A stretch of DNA of 64,000 bases from Streptomyces polyasparticus (GTDB lineage: Bacteria; Actinomycetota; Actinomycetes; Streptomycetales; Streptomycetaceae). The translations under genes and the position numbers were made by a program. Positions 1 through 8,493 of the stretch are shown in pieces. The stretch lies in assembly GCF_014493765.1 (NCBI RefSeq), contig NZ_JACTVJ010000001.1, positions 415,993 to 479,992 of the forward strand. The letters run 5' to 3'. Below the pieces are notes generated by a model, which was given only the letters and a program-made list of their open reading frames with translations, had not been told where the DNA came from and searched no databases. Every line of letters starts with the position of its first letter. Position 1 is the first letter of the stretch.

Positions 1-2
1 CG

Positions 3-473
3 CGGGCGACGAAGGTCGAACTCACCGACGCGGGCGGCACGTTGTCCGGCCGCTACGCCCCCACGGTCCGCAACCCCATCGGCCGGCTGCCCGGCGGCGG
101 TCTGGTCCTGGGTGTCGCGGACGTGGTCGTGGCCAACGACCCGATCACGGGCCAGGGCTCCAACTCGGCCTCGAAGTGCGCCGCTTCGTATCTCTCCTCG
201 ATTGTCGAGCACGGGGACCGCCCGTTCGACGAGGCCTGGATGCAGTCCGCCTTCGACCGCTACTGGGCCACGGCCCAGCACGTCACGAAGTGGACCAACG
301 CGATGCTGGCCCCGCCCCCGGAGCACGTCCTGAACCTGATCGGCGCGGCGGGCGGCCTCCAGCCGATCGCCGACCGCTTCGCCAACGGCTTCAACGACCC
401 GGCGGACTTCGAGAACTTCTTCTACGAGCCGGAGAAGGCGGGGGCGTACTTGTCCTCGGTCGCGGGGAGTTGA
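3..473 (+). CDS. Styrene/indole monooxygenase-type FAD oxygenase, C-terminal part
   Basis: The gene is cut by the left edge of the window: the frame is open from base 3 to the TGA at 471-473, so about 156 codons of a family that is usually about 400 residues remain. The visible part resembles the C-terminal half of StyA-type flavoprotein monooxygenases. The stretch GLVLGVADVVVANDPITGQG is the FAD-contact region where pyrophosphate and substrate domains meet, and a helical tail follows. Family members use reduced FAD supplied by a separate reductase to epoxidise styrene or indole. Substrate and partner cannot be judged from this fragment. A 10-bp hairpin follows 25 bases after the stop. Confidence 0.75.
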   Translation, partial: RATKVELTDAGGTLSGRYAPTVRNPIGRLPGGGLVLGVADVVVANDPITGQGSNSASKCAASYLSSIVEHGDRPFDEAWMQSAFDRYWATAQHVTKWTNAMLAPPPEHVLNLIGAAGGLQPIADRFANGFNDPADFENFFYEPEKAGAYLSSVAGS

Positions 474-498
474 CCTGCGTCCGCGCTGAGCTGTATCC

Positions 499-525
499 GT
501 ACCCCCCTGGGGCTCAGGGGGGTAC
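499..525 (+). terminator. GC-rich hairpin after the monooxygenase gene
   Basis: GTACCCCCCT (499-508) pairs perfectly with AGGGGGGTAC (516-525) around a 7-base loop. It lies 25 bases after the monooxygenase stop and just before the first possible start of the next gene. No U-tract follows, which is common for Streptomyces terminators. Confidence 0.55.
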
Positions 526-528
526 GGC

Positions 529-1101
529 ATGGCGCGCAAGACGTACGTCACGAAGGACCTCGTGCGCTGCGTGCCGATGCGCCGACGGCTGTGCGCGGCG
601 GCGCTCGTCGCGACGGCCGTGATCGAGGTGATCGCCTTTGCGACTGCGGACGGCCTCGGGTTCGAGGGCACGGGGCGCCTGGCCCAGACATGCGTCGCCG
701 CAGGCCTGCCGGTTCTGTTCGCGCTGGTCGACCTGCTCGGCCGGAGACGTCAGGTGCGTGCGTTCGCCGACGCGGTCCAGATCGTTCCGGTTCGGGCACT
801 GCTTGCCCGGGAGGGCGAACAGCGCCGGCTGCTGCGGAAGACTTCACTGTTCGGCGTGGGCGTGGGCGTGATGTTCTCGCAGACGCTCGCCATCCAGGTC
901 GACTGGCCGATAGCGGCCCTGGGATGCCCGGCCGCGCTACTGATCGCCCTGGTGGGCAACGAGCGGATCCGTGCGTGGGAGCGCCGCAACGGCGTGCACC
1001 TGTGGGTGTTTCCGCCCACGGTCAGCTGGGGGCAGGACGACAAGCGCGGGTACTACTCGACCCCCGCGGTCGAGCCCGCCGTCCGTCAGGGTGCCCGGTA
1101 G
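529..1101 (+). CDS. Hypothetical four-helix membrane protein
   Basis: I do not recognise this 190-residue protein. Four hydrophobic stretches can be seen (about residues 19-38, 50-70, 104-124 and 127-147), with basic loops and a hydrophilic C-terminus, so it is probably an integral membrane protein. The ATG at 529 sits directly behind a hairpin and lacks a clear ribosome site. GTG 562, with GAAGGA four bases upstream, and GTG 571 are in-frame alternatives that would leave the hairpin free as a terminator. The 3' end overlaps the convergent NlpC/P60 gene by 16 bases. Confidence 0.6.
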   Translation: MARKTYVTKDLVRCVPMRRRLCAAALVATAVIEVIAFATADGLGFEGTGRLAQTCVAAGLPVLFALVDLLGRRRQVRAFADAVQIVPVRALLAREGEQRRLLRKTSLFGVGVGVMFSQTLAIQVDWPIAALGCPAALLIALVGNERIRAWERRNGVHLWVFPPTVSWGQDDKRGYYSTPAVEPAVRQGAR

Positions 1102-2357
1102 CCCGGGGCTGTCGCCGGGTTCGGGTCCGGCCGTACGACTCCCAGGACCTGGCGCCCGCCCACCGGCCCGACCGACACGCGCGCGCCCGGCCGTGGTGCG
1201 TCCACCACCTTGCCGTCCCCGATGTACAGCGCCACGTGCACGGCGTCCGGGCCGTACACGACGACATCCCCGGGACGGGCCGACCGCAACGGGACCTTCT
1301 CCAACGAGGACCACTGAGCGCGTCCCGTACGGGGAATCCGGATCCCCGCCCGCTCCCACGCCGCCGCCGTCAGCCCAGAGGCGTCGAACGCCCGGGGTCC
1401 CCGCGCCCCGGCCGCGTACGGCTTTCCGACCTGCGCGAGGGCCCACCGCACCACTTCCGCGCCCGCCCGCGACGGAGCCGCCGCCCCACCGGGGCCCGGC
1501 AGCGCAGCCGACGCCAGGAACTGCGACTGCGCCGCTGCCGTCCCGGACGCCTCCAGCTTCCGCACCTCGGCGATCTGCGCCGCACTCAGCGAAGCAAGCA
1601 GCTTCTCCACGGCCTTGAGCTTGGCCACCACCGCGTCCCGCTGCTTCTTCTGCCGCCCCGCGAGCACCTGCTGCTTGTCCAGGGCCTTGCGCGCCGCCGT
1701 CGCCAGCTCGTCCGCCTTGCGTTCGTCGGCGGTCAGCCGCCCCACGGTCTGCACGCGTTCGCGCGCGAGCCGCCCGATCACATGCTTCTGGTCGAGCGCG
1801 GTCTGCGGATCGGGCGAGAGCAGCAGCCGTACGTACCCGTCGAAGCCGCTCTCGCCCTGATACATCTGGCGCGCGAGCCGTCCCGCCGCGAGCCGGCTGC
1901 CGCTCAACGCCAGCCGTGCGCGCGAGAGTTCGTCGCTCTTCTTCCGGGCCTCAGCCGTCTGCTTCTTCAACTGCTCGGCCGTCGCGTTGTACTTCTCGGT
2001 CGCCTGCTCGGCCGCGCGGTACAGCTTCTGCAGCTCGGCCAGGAGCCCGGCCACGGACTTCTCACCGGCCGCGGACGAGGGGAAGGGGGCCGTCAGCGGG
2101 TCCGCCGCATCAAGAGGATCCGTCAGCGGGTCAGCCCCATCGACAGGATCCGTCGGCGTGTCCGCCCCCTCGGCCGGATCCGTCAGCGCATCCAGCCCGT
2201 CAGCAGGATCCGTCGGCGCCCCCTCGGCCGAAGCCGACGGCGCCCCCGTCCCGACGGGCTCCGGCTCCGGCGCCGACAGCGCCCCGCCCGCGGGCCCGAC
2301 GACTCCGGCCGCCACCACGGCGGCGGCACACACAAGGCGCAGCACTCTGCCTGACAT
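1086..2357 (-). CDS. Secreted NlpC/P60-fold protein lacking the catalytic Cys
   Basis: A 423-residue exported protein. The start at 2357 is chosen because GGAGGTGAT lies 4-7 bases upstream and a signal peptide follows directly. After the signal come four to five imperfect Asp/Pro-rich repeats of the LTDPxxGAD type, a long coiled-coil region of about 200 residues rich in Lys, Ala and Glu, and a C-terminal NlpC/P60 domain. In active NlpC/P60 peptidases, which cut peptidoglycan stem peptides, the nucleophile sits in DCSGL. Here the codons read FDASGLT, so Cys is replaced by Ala, while the His (AVHVALYIG) remains. It is therefore probably not a peptidase, and may bind the cell wall or regulate another hydrolase. 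It is convergent with the preceding membrane-protein gene. Confidence 0.85.
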   Translation of the reverse strand: MSGRVLRLVCAAAVVAAGVVGPAGGALSAPEPEPVGTGAPSASAEGAPTDPADGLDALTDPAEGADTPTDPVDGADPLTDPLDAADPLTAPFPSSAAGEKSVAGLLAELQKLYRAAEQATEKYNATAEQLKKQTAEARKKSDELSRARLALSGSRLAAGRLARQMYQGESGFDGYVRLLLSPDPQTALDQKHVIGRLARERVQTVGRLTADERKADELATAARKALDKQQVLAGRQKKQRDAVVAKLKAVEKLLASLSAAQIAEVRKLEASGTAAAQSQFLASAALPGPGGAAAPSRAGAEVVRWALAQVGKPYAAGARGPRAFDASGLTAAAWERAGIRIPRTGRAQWSSLEKVPLRSARPGDVVVYGPDAVHVALYIGDGKVVDAPRPGARVSVGPVGGRQVLGVVRPDPNPATAPGYRAP

Positions 2358-2461
2358 GTCATCACCTCCGGTCCCGGGATGGCCGGTCCACCCCAGGAGG
2401 AGCATGCGATGCAATCAGGCTGAAAAGCCTACAACTGGGCGGTATGGGGCATGCTGCTCAC

Positions 2462-2731
2462 TCATTCAGCGGGCCCGGGCTTCGACCAGGGCCACCTCAG
2501 GCGCCCCGTCTCCGCGTTCCCGTCCGCGTCGTACTCGTAGCGCCAGAGCTGCCGCACCCCTTGCCGTCCCGCGGCCACGCGCCGATAGACGACGGTCGTG
2601 GCGGGGGAGTCCTCGGTGGCGGGGACCGGGATCTTGTAGAGCTTGGGCGGATGGCCGGTCGGGCCGGTGAGGACGTCGAGGACGCGGCCGTCGAGCGGGC
2701 CGCCGACGAAGGTGATCGGGTCGCGGTTCAC
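2462..2731 (-). CDS. Hypothetical 89-residue protein
   Basis: A small soluble protein beginning MNRDPITFVGGPLDGRVL and ending in a Trp-rich segment with WSKPGP. It starts at a GTG without a strong ribosome site. Similar short proteins of unknown function occur in Streptomyces, but I cannot assign a role. A short stem (AGGCT 2417-2421 / AGCCT 2426-2430) downstream could be its terminator. It lies between the NlpC/P60 gene and the TetR gene on the same strand. Confidence 0.55.
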   Translation of the reverse strand: MNRDPITFVGGPLDGRVLDVLTGPTGHPPKLYKIPVPATEDSPATTVVYRRVAAGRQGVRQLWRYEYDADGNAETGRLRWPWSKPGPAE

Positions 2732-2782
2732 CAGGCAAGTGTCACAGCTCGCGCCCCGGAGCGCCGCCTCCCGGGTGCCCCC

Positions 2783-3646
2783 TCACAGCAGATGACCTGC
2801 CTCGCTCACCACGGGCAGCACCTTCCGGGCGAGCCGCCCCACCGGCCCGTCCGCGCGCTCCATCGCCAGGGCCGAGCGCAGCACCGTCGCCGTCTGCTCG
2901 TCGGAGGCCGCGGTGGCGGTCAGCAGGGCGACGAACTGGTCGAGCAGCCAGTCCCGCAGCTCACCGGCCGGGGGCTGTTTGTCCTCGTCGAGCCAGATGA
3001 GCGAGGCCGCCTCGACGGCGGAGATCCAGGTCCGTACGAGCAGATGCAGCCGCGGGCCCGGGGTGCCCACGGGCATATGGCCGAGGATGCTCGCCGCCGC
3101 GGCCCGCCGGACCTCGTCGACTATCGCGGTCGTACGGGAGGTGGAGACGACGCTGCCGCCCTGGAGAAGCGCGGCGAAGCCGGTGTCGTGGGAGTCGACG
3201 AAGGCGAGGTAGCGGTCGAGGGCCCGGCCGAGGCGCTCGGTGAGCGGTCCGGTGGGCGGTTCGTCGAAGCACTGCTCGAGCACATCGGCCGCCGAGCGCA
3301 GCGCCGCCTCGTACAACTGCTGTTTGCCGCCGGGGAAGTAGCGGTAGACGAGCGGCCGCGACACCCCGGCCGCCTCGGCGACATCGTCGAGGGAGACCTC
3401 CTCGGGCGCCCGGTGCGCGAAGAGCCCGAGCGCCGCTTCGAGCAGCTGGCTGCGTCGTGCCTCGACGCTCAGGCGCCGGTACGCGGGGGCCGTGGGCGCC
3501 ACGGGGGCCACGGGATTCGCGGGGCCCGAGGGGCGTGCGGGACTTGCGGGTCTCGCGGGATTCGGGGGGTTCGCGGAGGGGGAAACGGGCGCCGGGGACA
3601 TGCCCGAAGCGTAATCCGCCGGCGCCCGCCACAGGCCGGAGACCAT
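2783..3646 (-). CDS. TetR-family transcriptional regulator
   Basis: The helix-turn-helix domain is clear at about residues 60-110: a helix with RRSQLLEAALGLF, then VSLDDVAEAAGVSRPLVYRYF, the typical TetR recognition helix. The C-terminal half is the helical ligand-binding and dimerisation part. The first about 55 residues are a Pro/Ala/Ser-rich tail unusual for the family. The ATG at 3646 directly follows the TAG of the upstream oxygenase gene, suggesting translational coupling; the ATG at 3601 is the alternative that would remove 15 residues. It probably controls its own operon and perhaps the divergent diiron gene at 4776. Confidence 0.85.
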   Translation of the reverse strand: MVSGLWRAPADYASGMSPAPVSPSANPPNPARPASPARPSGPANPVAPVAPTAPAYRRLSVEARRSQLLEAALGLFAHRAPEEVSLDDVAEAAGVSRPLVYRYFPGGKQQLYEAALRSAADVLEQCFDEPPTGPLTERLGRALDRYLAFVDSHDTGFAALLQGGSVVSTSRTTAIVDEVRRAAAASILGHMPVGTPGPRLHLLVRTWISAVEAASLIWLDEDKQPPAGELRDWLLDQFVALLTATAASDEQTATVLRSALAMERADGPVGRLARKVLPVVSEAGHLL

Positions 3647-4597
3647 CTACGCGAGCAGCCCCGAGCTCTTCCACAGCCGGCGTCCGGGACCCTGCAACAC
3701 CCCGATGTCGTCGAGGAAGTCGGTCAGCCGCTTGGCCCCGGACTGCATCACCTCGCGCCGGTGCCCGCTCGCCTTGACCTGCGCGAGCGCCTCGCGGCGG
3801 TCGAGGCCGACGTCCGTGTAGACCTGCGGGTTCACGAACGCCACCGAGAACACCTTGGCCGCCTGGCCGGAGCTGATCCGGGTCAACTCCCGCTCCCAGC
3901 GCGGCGCGGTCACCATCTGGCGCCTCAACTCCTCGCGGGCGTACCGCACATGGCGGGCCTCCTCGACGACATGGATCCGCGTCACTCCCCGTACGAGGGT
4001 CTGCACGCGCTCGTCCGGGAAGGTCAGCCGCTGCATCCAGTCGAGGATCTCCTCGCCGAGCAGGGTGCAGGCGAAGGAACCCGGCGTGGTCGAGACGGTC
4101 TTGAGCACCCGGGCCAGATTGTGGTTGAGCTTGCTGACGGGGTAGACCTTCGCCCCGCCCTTCTTGATCATGCGCGCGAACATCATCGAGTGCCGGCACT
4201 CGTCCGCTATCTCCGTGAGCGCGTAACGGACATGGGCGCTGTCCATCGGCTTGTCATAGATGTGCCGTACGAGCAGCTGCATCAGGATGATCTCGAACCA
4301 GATGCCGAGAGAGGCCAGCGAGGCCGCCTCGTACCGTGCGAGCTCCATCCGCTGCTCCTCGGACATCCGCTTCCACAGCGGGGTGTCGTAGAGCGAGACG
4401 AGCTCCGGCGGCCAGAACCACTTGCCTTCCTCGACCGGAGCGTCCCAGTCCAGCTCCTTGTCCGGGTCGAAGGAGTGCTTGGCGGAAGACTCGAGGAGCC
4501 GCTCGGCGACTTGTTCACGGTCCTTGAGCAGGCCGAGCGCGTCCCTGAGGGCGTGGCTCGTGCCCGCTTCCGTCATGGTCGTCATCGCGGTTGTCAC
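3647..4597 (-). CDS. AurF-type diiron oxygenase
   Basis: A 316-residue protein of the AurF (p-aminobenzoate N-oxygenase) family, which uses a carboxylate-bridged diiron centre to oxygenate amines or other small substrates. Metal-ligand patterns are present in order: YEAASLAS, EIADECRHSMMF, LLGEEILDW and VEEARHVRYAREE. The substrate is not predictable. GTG 4597 is annotated; ATG 4585 is also plausible because GAGGTG lies nine bases upstream of it. The stop codon abuts the ATG of the TetR gene, so the two form an operon, and the gene is divergent from another ferritin-like diiron protein 178 bases away. Confidence 0.82.
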   Translation of the reverse strand: MTTAMTTMTEAGTSHALRDALGLLKDREQVAERLLESSAKHSFDPDKELDWDAPVEEGKWFWPPELVSLYDTPLWKRMSEEQRMELARYEAASLASLGIWFEIILMQLLVRHIYDKPMDSAHVRYALTEIADECRHSMMFARMIKKGGAKVYPVSKLNHNLARVLKTVSTTPGSFACTLLGEEILDWMQRLTFPDERVQTLVRGVTRIHVVEEARHVRYAREELRRQMVTAPRWERELTRISSGQAAKVFSVAFVNPQVYTDVGLDRREALAQVKASGHRREVMQSGAKRLTDFLDDIGVLQGPGRRLWKSSGLLA

Positions 4598-4623
4598 CTC
4601 GTGACTCGGTTACCGGGGGTCAC

Positions 4624-4680
4624 TTGTTATGAGACTGCTTGTCAGCAAGGCCGTCAATCCCCTGCGCGCGACTTGTTGAC
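4624..4680. promoter_or_regulatory. Divergent promoter region with CTTG half-sites
   Basis: Between the two divergent diiron genes there is a small palindrome CTTG-TCAG-CAAG (4638-4649) and further CTTGT half-sites near 4624 and 4673. TTGACG read on the minus strand (4652-4657) could be a -35 box for the oxygenase-tetR operon. This is a candidate TetR operator; the assignment is inference. Confidence 0.3.
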
Positions 4681-4775
4681 CGCGCGTCTACCACCGTGTG
4701 AACCTGCCAACTGCCCGTTCCTGCAAGGCGAGTCGGGGTCTCCGGGGCCCTGCCTGCGAGGAGAAGGAGCCGTCC

Positions 4776-5882
4776 GTGCCGACGTATGACCGCTACATCC
4801 AGCCCCCGGCGGAACCGATCTGGCAGGTGCCGGCCACGGGGGCGGCCCGCTTCAACTGGGAGTACGACGACGGCCGTGAGCGGCTGCTCGCGCTCTACCA
4901 GAAGGGCAAGGACAAGCAGTGGGACGGTGCGAAACGCATCGACTGGGACCTCGAGGTCGATCCGTACGACCCGCTCGGCACCCCGGACGAGTCGCTCTCC
5001 CTGTACGGCACGCGCCACTGGGCGAAGCTGACGGAGCGCGACAAGGGGGAGCTGCGGCAGCACTTCGCCTCCTGGCAGTTCAGCCAGTTCCTGCACGGTG
5101 AACAGGGCGCGATGATCTGCGCGGCGCGGATCGTCGAGTCCGTCCCCGATCTGGACGCGAAGTTCTATTCGGCCACGCAGACCATGGACGAGGCCCGGCA
5201 CGCGGAGATCTTCGGCCGCTTCCTGCACGACAAGGTGGGCATGGCCTACCCGATCAACGACAACCTCCAGTCCCTCCTCGGCGACACCCTGCGCGACTCC
5301 CGCTGGGACATGCCGTATCTGGGCATGCAGGTCCTCATCGAGGGGCTCGCCCTCGCGGCCTTCGGCATGATCCGCGACACGACGGACAAGCCGCTTCCGC
5401 AGCAGATCCTTGCCTACGTGATGCAGGACGAGGCCCGGCACGTGGCCTTCGGCCGCATGGCGCTGCGCGACTACTACAAGCAGCTCACGGACGCGGAGCT
5501 GCGCGAGCGCGAGGAATTCGTCATCGAGGGCTGCTACTTGATGCGCGACCGGCTGCGCGGCGTGGAGGTCCTGGAGAACTTCGGCATTCCGAAGGCGGAG
5601 GCCGAGGAGTACAGCGAGCAGTCCGAATTCCTCGCCCTCTTCCGGCAGTTGCTCTTCTCCCGCATCGTCCCGTGCGTCCGCGACATCGGCCTGTGGGGCA
5701 AACGCCTCCAGGAGGCGTACGTGGACATGGGCGTCTTCGAAATGGGCAACGCCAACCTGGACCAACTCATGGCCCAGGACGAGGAGATCGCGGAGAAGCT
5801 GGACGCCGAGCGCTTCGCCGCGGAGGAGGCGGCCAGGGCGGAGGAAGTGACCGAGGCGATCGCACAGGGGGCCGAGGCCTGA
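4776..5882 (+). CDS. Ferritin-like diiron protein (R2/acyl-ACP desaturase-like)
   Basis: A 368-residue protein starting at GTG 4776, six bases after AGGAGAAGGAG; this start gives MPTYDRYIQPP. It has the repeated diiron pattern of ferritin-like oxygenases: Glu in HGEQGAMICAARI, then TMDEARHAEIF, then Glu in LIEGLALAAFGM, then MQDEARHVAFGRM. The C-terminus is a charged Ala/Glu helix. The family includes ribonucleotide-reductase R2-like and desaturase-like enzymes, often annotated only as ferritin-like domain proteins; the reaction is unknown. It is divergent from the AurF-tetR operon, and a shared regulator is likely. Confidence 0.78.
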   Translation: MPTYDRYIQPPAEPIWQVPATGAARFNWEYDDGRERLLALYQKGKDKQWDGAKRIDWDLEVDPYDPLGTPDESLSLYGTRHWAKLTERDKGELRQHFASWQFSQFLHGEQGAMICAARIVESVPDLDAKFYSATQTMDEARHAEIFGRFLHDKVGMAYPINDNLQSLLGDTLRDSRWDMPYLGMQVLIEGLALAAFGMIRDTTDKPLPQQILAYVMQDEARHVAFGRMALRDYYKQLTDAELREREEFVIEGCYLMRDRLRGVEVLENFGIPKAEAEEYSEQSEFLALFRQLLFSRIVPCVRDIGLWGKRLQEAYVDMGVFEMGNANLDQLMAQDEEIAEKLDAERFAAEEAARAEEVTEAIAQGAEA

Positions 5883-5967
5883 CGGGTCCGTCTCCCGGCC
5901 CACCTGATGGTCCGCATCCGGCTGGAACTCGATCGCCCTGAGCGGTCGCCTCCGGCAGGATCGGGAC

Positions 5968-6885
5968 ATGACGCCCGCACCCGCCCCAGGCCCCGCCCCG
6001 CACCGCGCCGCCGCCCGCCGCAGTCTCGAAGGGCTCGCGCTCGGGGACGCGTTCGGCGAGCGGTGGTTCCCGCTGTTCCGTGAGCCCAAGGAGGCGTACG
6101 AGCAGATACGGGCCCGCCGGATGCCCGAGGAGCCGGACTGGCACTGGACCGACGACACCGCCATGGCGCTCGGCATCCAGCGCGTCCTCGACCAGTACGG
6201 CGAGATCCGGCAGCAGGAGCTCGCCGCGGCCTTCGCGCTCGTCTACGACGCCGACCCGGCGCGCGGCTACGGATACGGGATGCACCAGCTCCTGCCCCAG
6301 CTGCTGCACGCGCCGGCCGAGTGGCGGCGCCTGGGCGGTGAGCTCTTCGACGGCCAGGGCTCGCTCGGCAACGGTGCCGCGATGCGGGTGGCCCCGCTCG
6401 GCGCCTGGTTCGCGCACGACCTCCAACGCGTCGCCGAGCAGGCGGTGTTGTCCGCCGAGGTGACCCATGCCCACCCTGACGGCATCGCGGGCGCCGTGGC
6501 CGTGGCGGTGGCCGCGGCACTGTCCGTACGCGGTGAGCTCGGGCTCCGGGCGGTCGCCGCGGCCACGCCCGAAGGGCCCGTACGGGAGGGCATCGAGCGC
6601 GCGGCGGACGTGCCGTTCACGACAGAGCCGTGGCGCGCGGCCGATCTCCTCGGCAACGGACAGCGCGTACGCGCCGACGACACCGTCCCCTTCGCGCTCT
6701 GGTCCGCCGCCCGCCACCCCGACGACCTGGTCTCCGCGCTGTGGACCACGGCCGAGGGCTTCGGCGACGTGGACACGACCTGCGCCATCACCGCCGGCGT
6801 GGTCGCCGCCCGCACGGGCACGGACGCGGTCCCCAAGCCCTGGCTGACCCGCCGCGAACCCCTCCCGGGCAGCCCCGCCGCCTGA
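5968..6885 (+). CDS. ADP-ribosylglycohydrolase family protein (DraG-like)
   Basis: A 305-residue protein with the standard motif order of ADP-ribosylglycohydrolases: LEGLALGDAFGE near the N-terminus, HWTDDTAMAL carrying the first Mg-binding acidic residues, LGNGAAMRVAPLG, THAHPDGIAGA, and GDVDTTCAITAGVVAA with the second metal-binding set. Family enzymes remove ADP-ribose from proteins or hydrolyse related ADP-ribose conjugates. All expected metal residues appear present, so it should be active. It lies alone between the diiron gene and a convergent PBP gene. Confidence 0.88.
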   Translation: MTPAPAPGPAPHRAAARRSLEGLALGDAFGERWFPLFREPKEAYEQIRARRMPEEPDWHWTDDTAMALGIQRVLDQYGEIRQQELAAAFALVYDADPARGYGYGMHQLLPQLLHAPAEWRRLGGELFDGQGSLGNGAAMRVAPLGAWFAHDLQRVAEQAVLSAEVTHAHPDGIAGAVAVAVAAALSVRGELGLRAVAAATPEGPVREGIERAADVPFTTEPWRAADLLGNGQRVRADDTVPFALWSAARHPDDLVSALWTTAEGFGDVDTTCAITAGVVAARTGTDAVPKPWLTRREPLPGSPAA

Positions 6886-6924
6886 CCAGCCACCGTGCTG
6901 CGGGCACCCGTGCCACCCGTGCTA

Positions 6925-6973
6925 CGTGCTGTGGGCAGTCGTGCCGCAGGGCGGCACGGGTGGGCACAGCACG
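6925..6973. terminator. Two-tier hairpin between convergent genes
   Basis: CGTGCTGTG (6925-6933) pairs with CACAGCACG (6965-6973), and inside it CGTGCCGC (6940-6947) pairs with GCGGCACG (6951-6958) around a 3-base loop. It sits between the ends of the ADP-ribosylglycohydrolase and PBP genes and can serve both strands. Confidence 0.7.
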
Positions 6974-7011
6974 CCCCACGGAGACGCCCCCGCAGCGACC
7001 AGCCCACCCCG

Positions 7012-8493
7012 TCAACGCCAGCGCCCACCGGCCCCCGCACGCACAAGCCCCGCCTCCATCACCGCCCGAGCAATAGGCGCCGCACTCCCACCCCCACTGA
7101 TGTCATCCCGCACCGCCGACGCATCCTCCACGACCACCGCCACCGCCACCGCCGGCGCAGCCGAATCGGCAGGCTGCGCCCAGGAGATGAACCACGCGTA
7201 CGGCAGCCCCGTGTTGCCGAAGCCGTGCTGCGCCGTCCCCGTCTTCCCCCCCACCACCGCCCCCGGGATCGCTGCATTGCGCCCCGTCCCCTTCTCGACG
7301 ACCTCGACCATCAGCTCCCGGAGCACCGCCGCCGTCGCGGGGTTGAACGCCTGCCGCAGCGACCGCGGCTGCGGCAACGAGACCGTGTCCCCGGACGCAT
7401 CCGTCGCACGGTCGACCAGATAGGGCGCCTTGAGGTCCCCGCCCGCCGCCACCGCCGACGCGACCATCGCCATCTGCAGCGGCGTCGCCGTGGTGTCGTA
7501 CTGCCCGATCGAGGACAGCGCGAGCTGTGCCTTGTCCATCGACGTGTCGAAGTTGCTGGTCGCGACGGGTGAAGGGATGCGCAGCCCCCGGGTGTTGAAC
7601 CCGAAGCGCTGCGCCGTGCCCGCCATCGCGCCGAGGCCCACATCGACGCCGAGATGCGCGAAGACGGTGTTGCAGGACCAGGTGAACGCATAGCGCAGGG
7701 AAGCGTTCGCGCAGCCCTTGACCTCGTTGCCGAGCGCGGTGGACGTGCCCGGAAGGCGGTACGGATCGGGGGAGTTCGTGGGCGCGTCCACATCCGTGAT
7801 GACGCCCGCGTCGAGCGCGGCGGCCGCCGTCACCACCTTGAACGCCGAACCCGGCGGATACGTCTGCCGGATCGCCCGGTTCAGCATCGGCTTGCTCGCG
7901 GCCGCGTTCAGCCGGGACCAGTGCCGTGCGGCGGTGATCCCGTTCCCCGAAAGGAGCCCCGGATCGTACGAAGGCGTCGAGACCAGGGCCAGGATCTTGC
8001 CCGTGGACGGCTCGATCGCCGCCACCGCACCCTGCTTGCCGCCGAGCCCGTCGTACGCCGCCCGCTGCATCGCCGGCTCGATCGTGGTGTGCACCCGCCC
8101 GCCCGGCTGCGGCTCCCGCGTGAGGTCGCCGAGGAACGGCAGCGGCGACAGGAGCGGCGAGGTGCCCGACAGGATCCGGTCCTCGGTGTTCTCCAGGAGC
8201 GTCGAGCCGTACACCTGCGAGGCATAGCCGGTGACCGGCGCGTACAACGGCCCATTCTTGTACGTGCGTTCGTAGCGGAGCTGCTCACCGGTGTCCTCGG
8301 ACCCGGTGACCGGCCGCCCGCCGACATAGATGTCACCGCGCGGCTGGCTGTAACGGGCGATGTCCTGGCGGCGGTTGGCCGGATTGTCGTCGTACGTGGC
8401 GGACTGGACGATCTGGATGCGCGCCGCGTTGAGCAGCAGCAGCGCCGTGAGCAGCAGACAGAAGGCCGCGGCCCAGCGGATCTGACGGGTCAC
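7012..8493 (-). CDS. Class B penicillin-binding protein (transpeptidase)
   Basis: A 493-residue protein from GTG 8493, which has GGGAGGG six bases upstream. One N-terminal membrane anchor is followed by the dimerisation region and the transpeptidase domain. The active-site motifs are present: SAFK (SxxK) with the acylated Ser, SCN (SxN) in WSCNTVFAHLG, and KTG in VGGKTGTAQ. It resembles PbpA-type monofunctional transpeptidases of Streptomyces that crosslink peptidoglycan with a partner SEDS glycosyltransferase, which here is encoded just upstream. Its GTG overlaps the stop of a 32-codon mini-ORF (GTGA), so translation is probably coupled. Confidence 0.9.
   Translation of the reverse strand: MTRQIRWAAAFCLLLTALLLLNAARIQIVQSATYDDNPANRRQDIARYSQPRGDIYVGGRPVTGSEDTGEQLRYERTYKNGPLYAPVTGYASQVYGSTLLENTEDRILSGTSPLLSPLPFLGDLTREPQPGGRVHTTIEPAMQRAAYDGLGGKQGAVAAIEPSTGKILALVSTPSYDPGLLSGNGITAARHWSRLNAAASKPMLNRAIRQTYPPGSAFKVVTAAAALDAGVITDVDAPTNSPDPYRLPGTSTALGNEVKGCANASLRYAFTWSCNTVFAHLGVDVGLGAMAGTAQRFGFNTRGLRIPSPVATSNFDTSMDKAQLALSSIGQYDTTATPLQMAMVASAVAAGGDLKAPYLVDRATDASGDTVSLPQPRSLRQAFNPATAAVLRELMVEVVEKGTGRNAAIPGAVVGGKTGTAQHGFGNTGLPYAWFISWAQPADSAAPAVAVAVVVEDASAVRDDISGGGSAAPIARAVMEAGLVRAGAGGRWR

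Noticed and set aside
2358-2461. c-di-AMP (ydaO) riboswitch before the NlpC/P60 gene
   Set aside because: The spacer is only about 100 bases and lacks the conserved core; just a 5-bp stem is visible.
1916-4789. Long plus-strand open frame opposite the NlpC/P60, TetR and AurF genes
   Set aside because: The minus-strand genes have clear domains and ribosome sites; this frame has neither.
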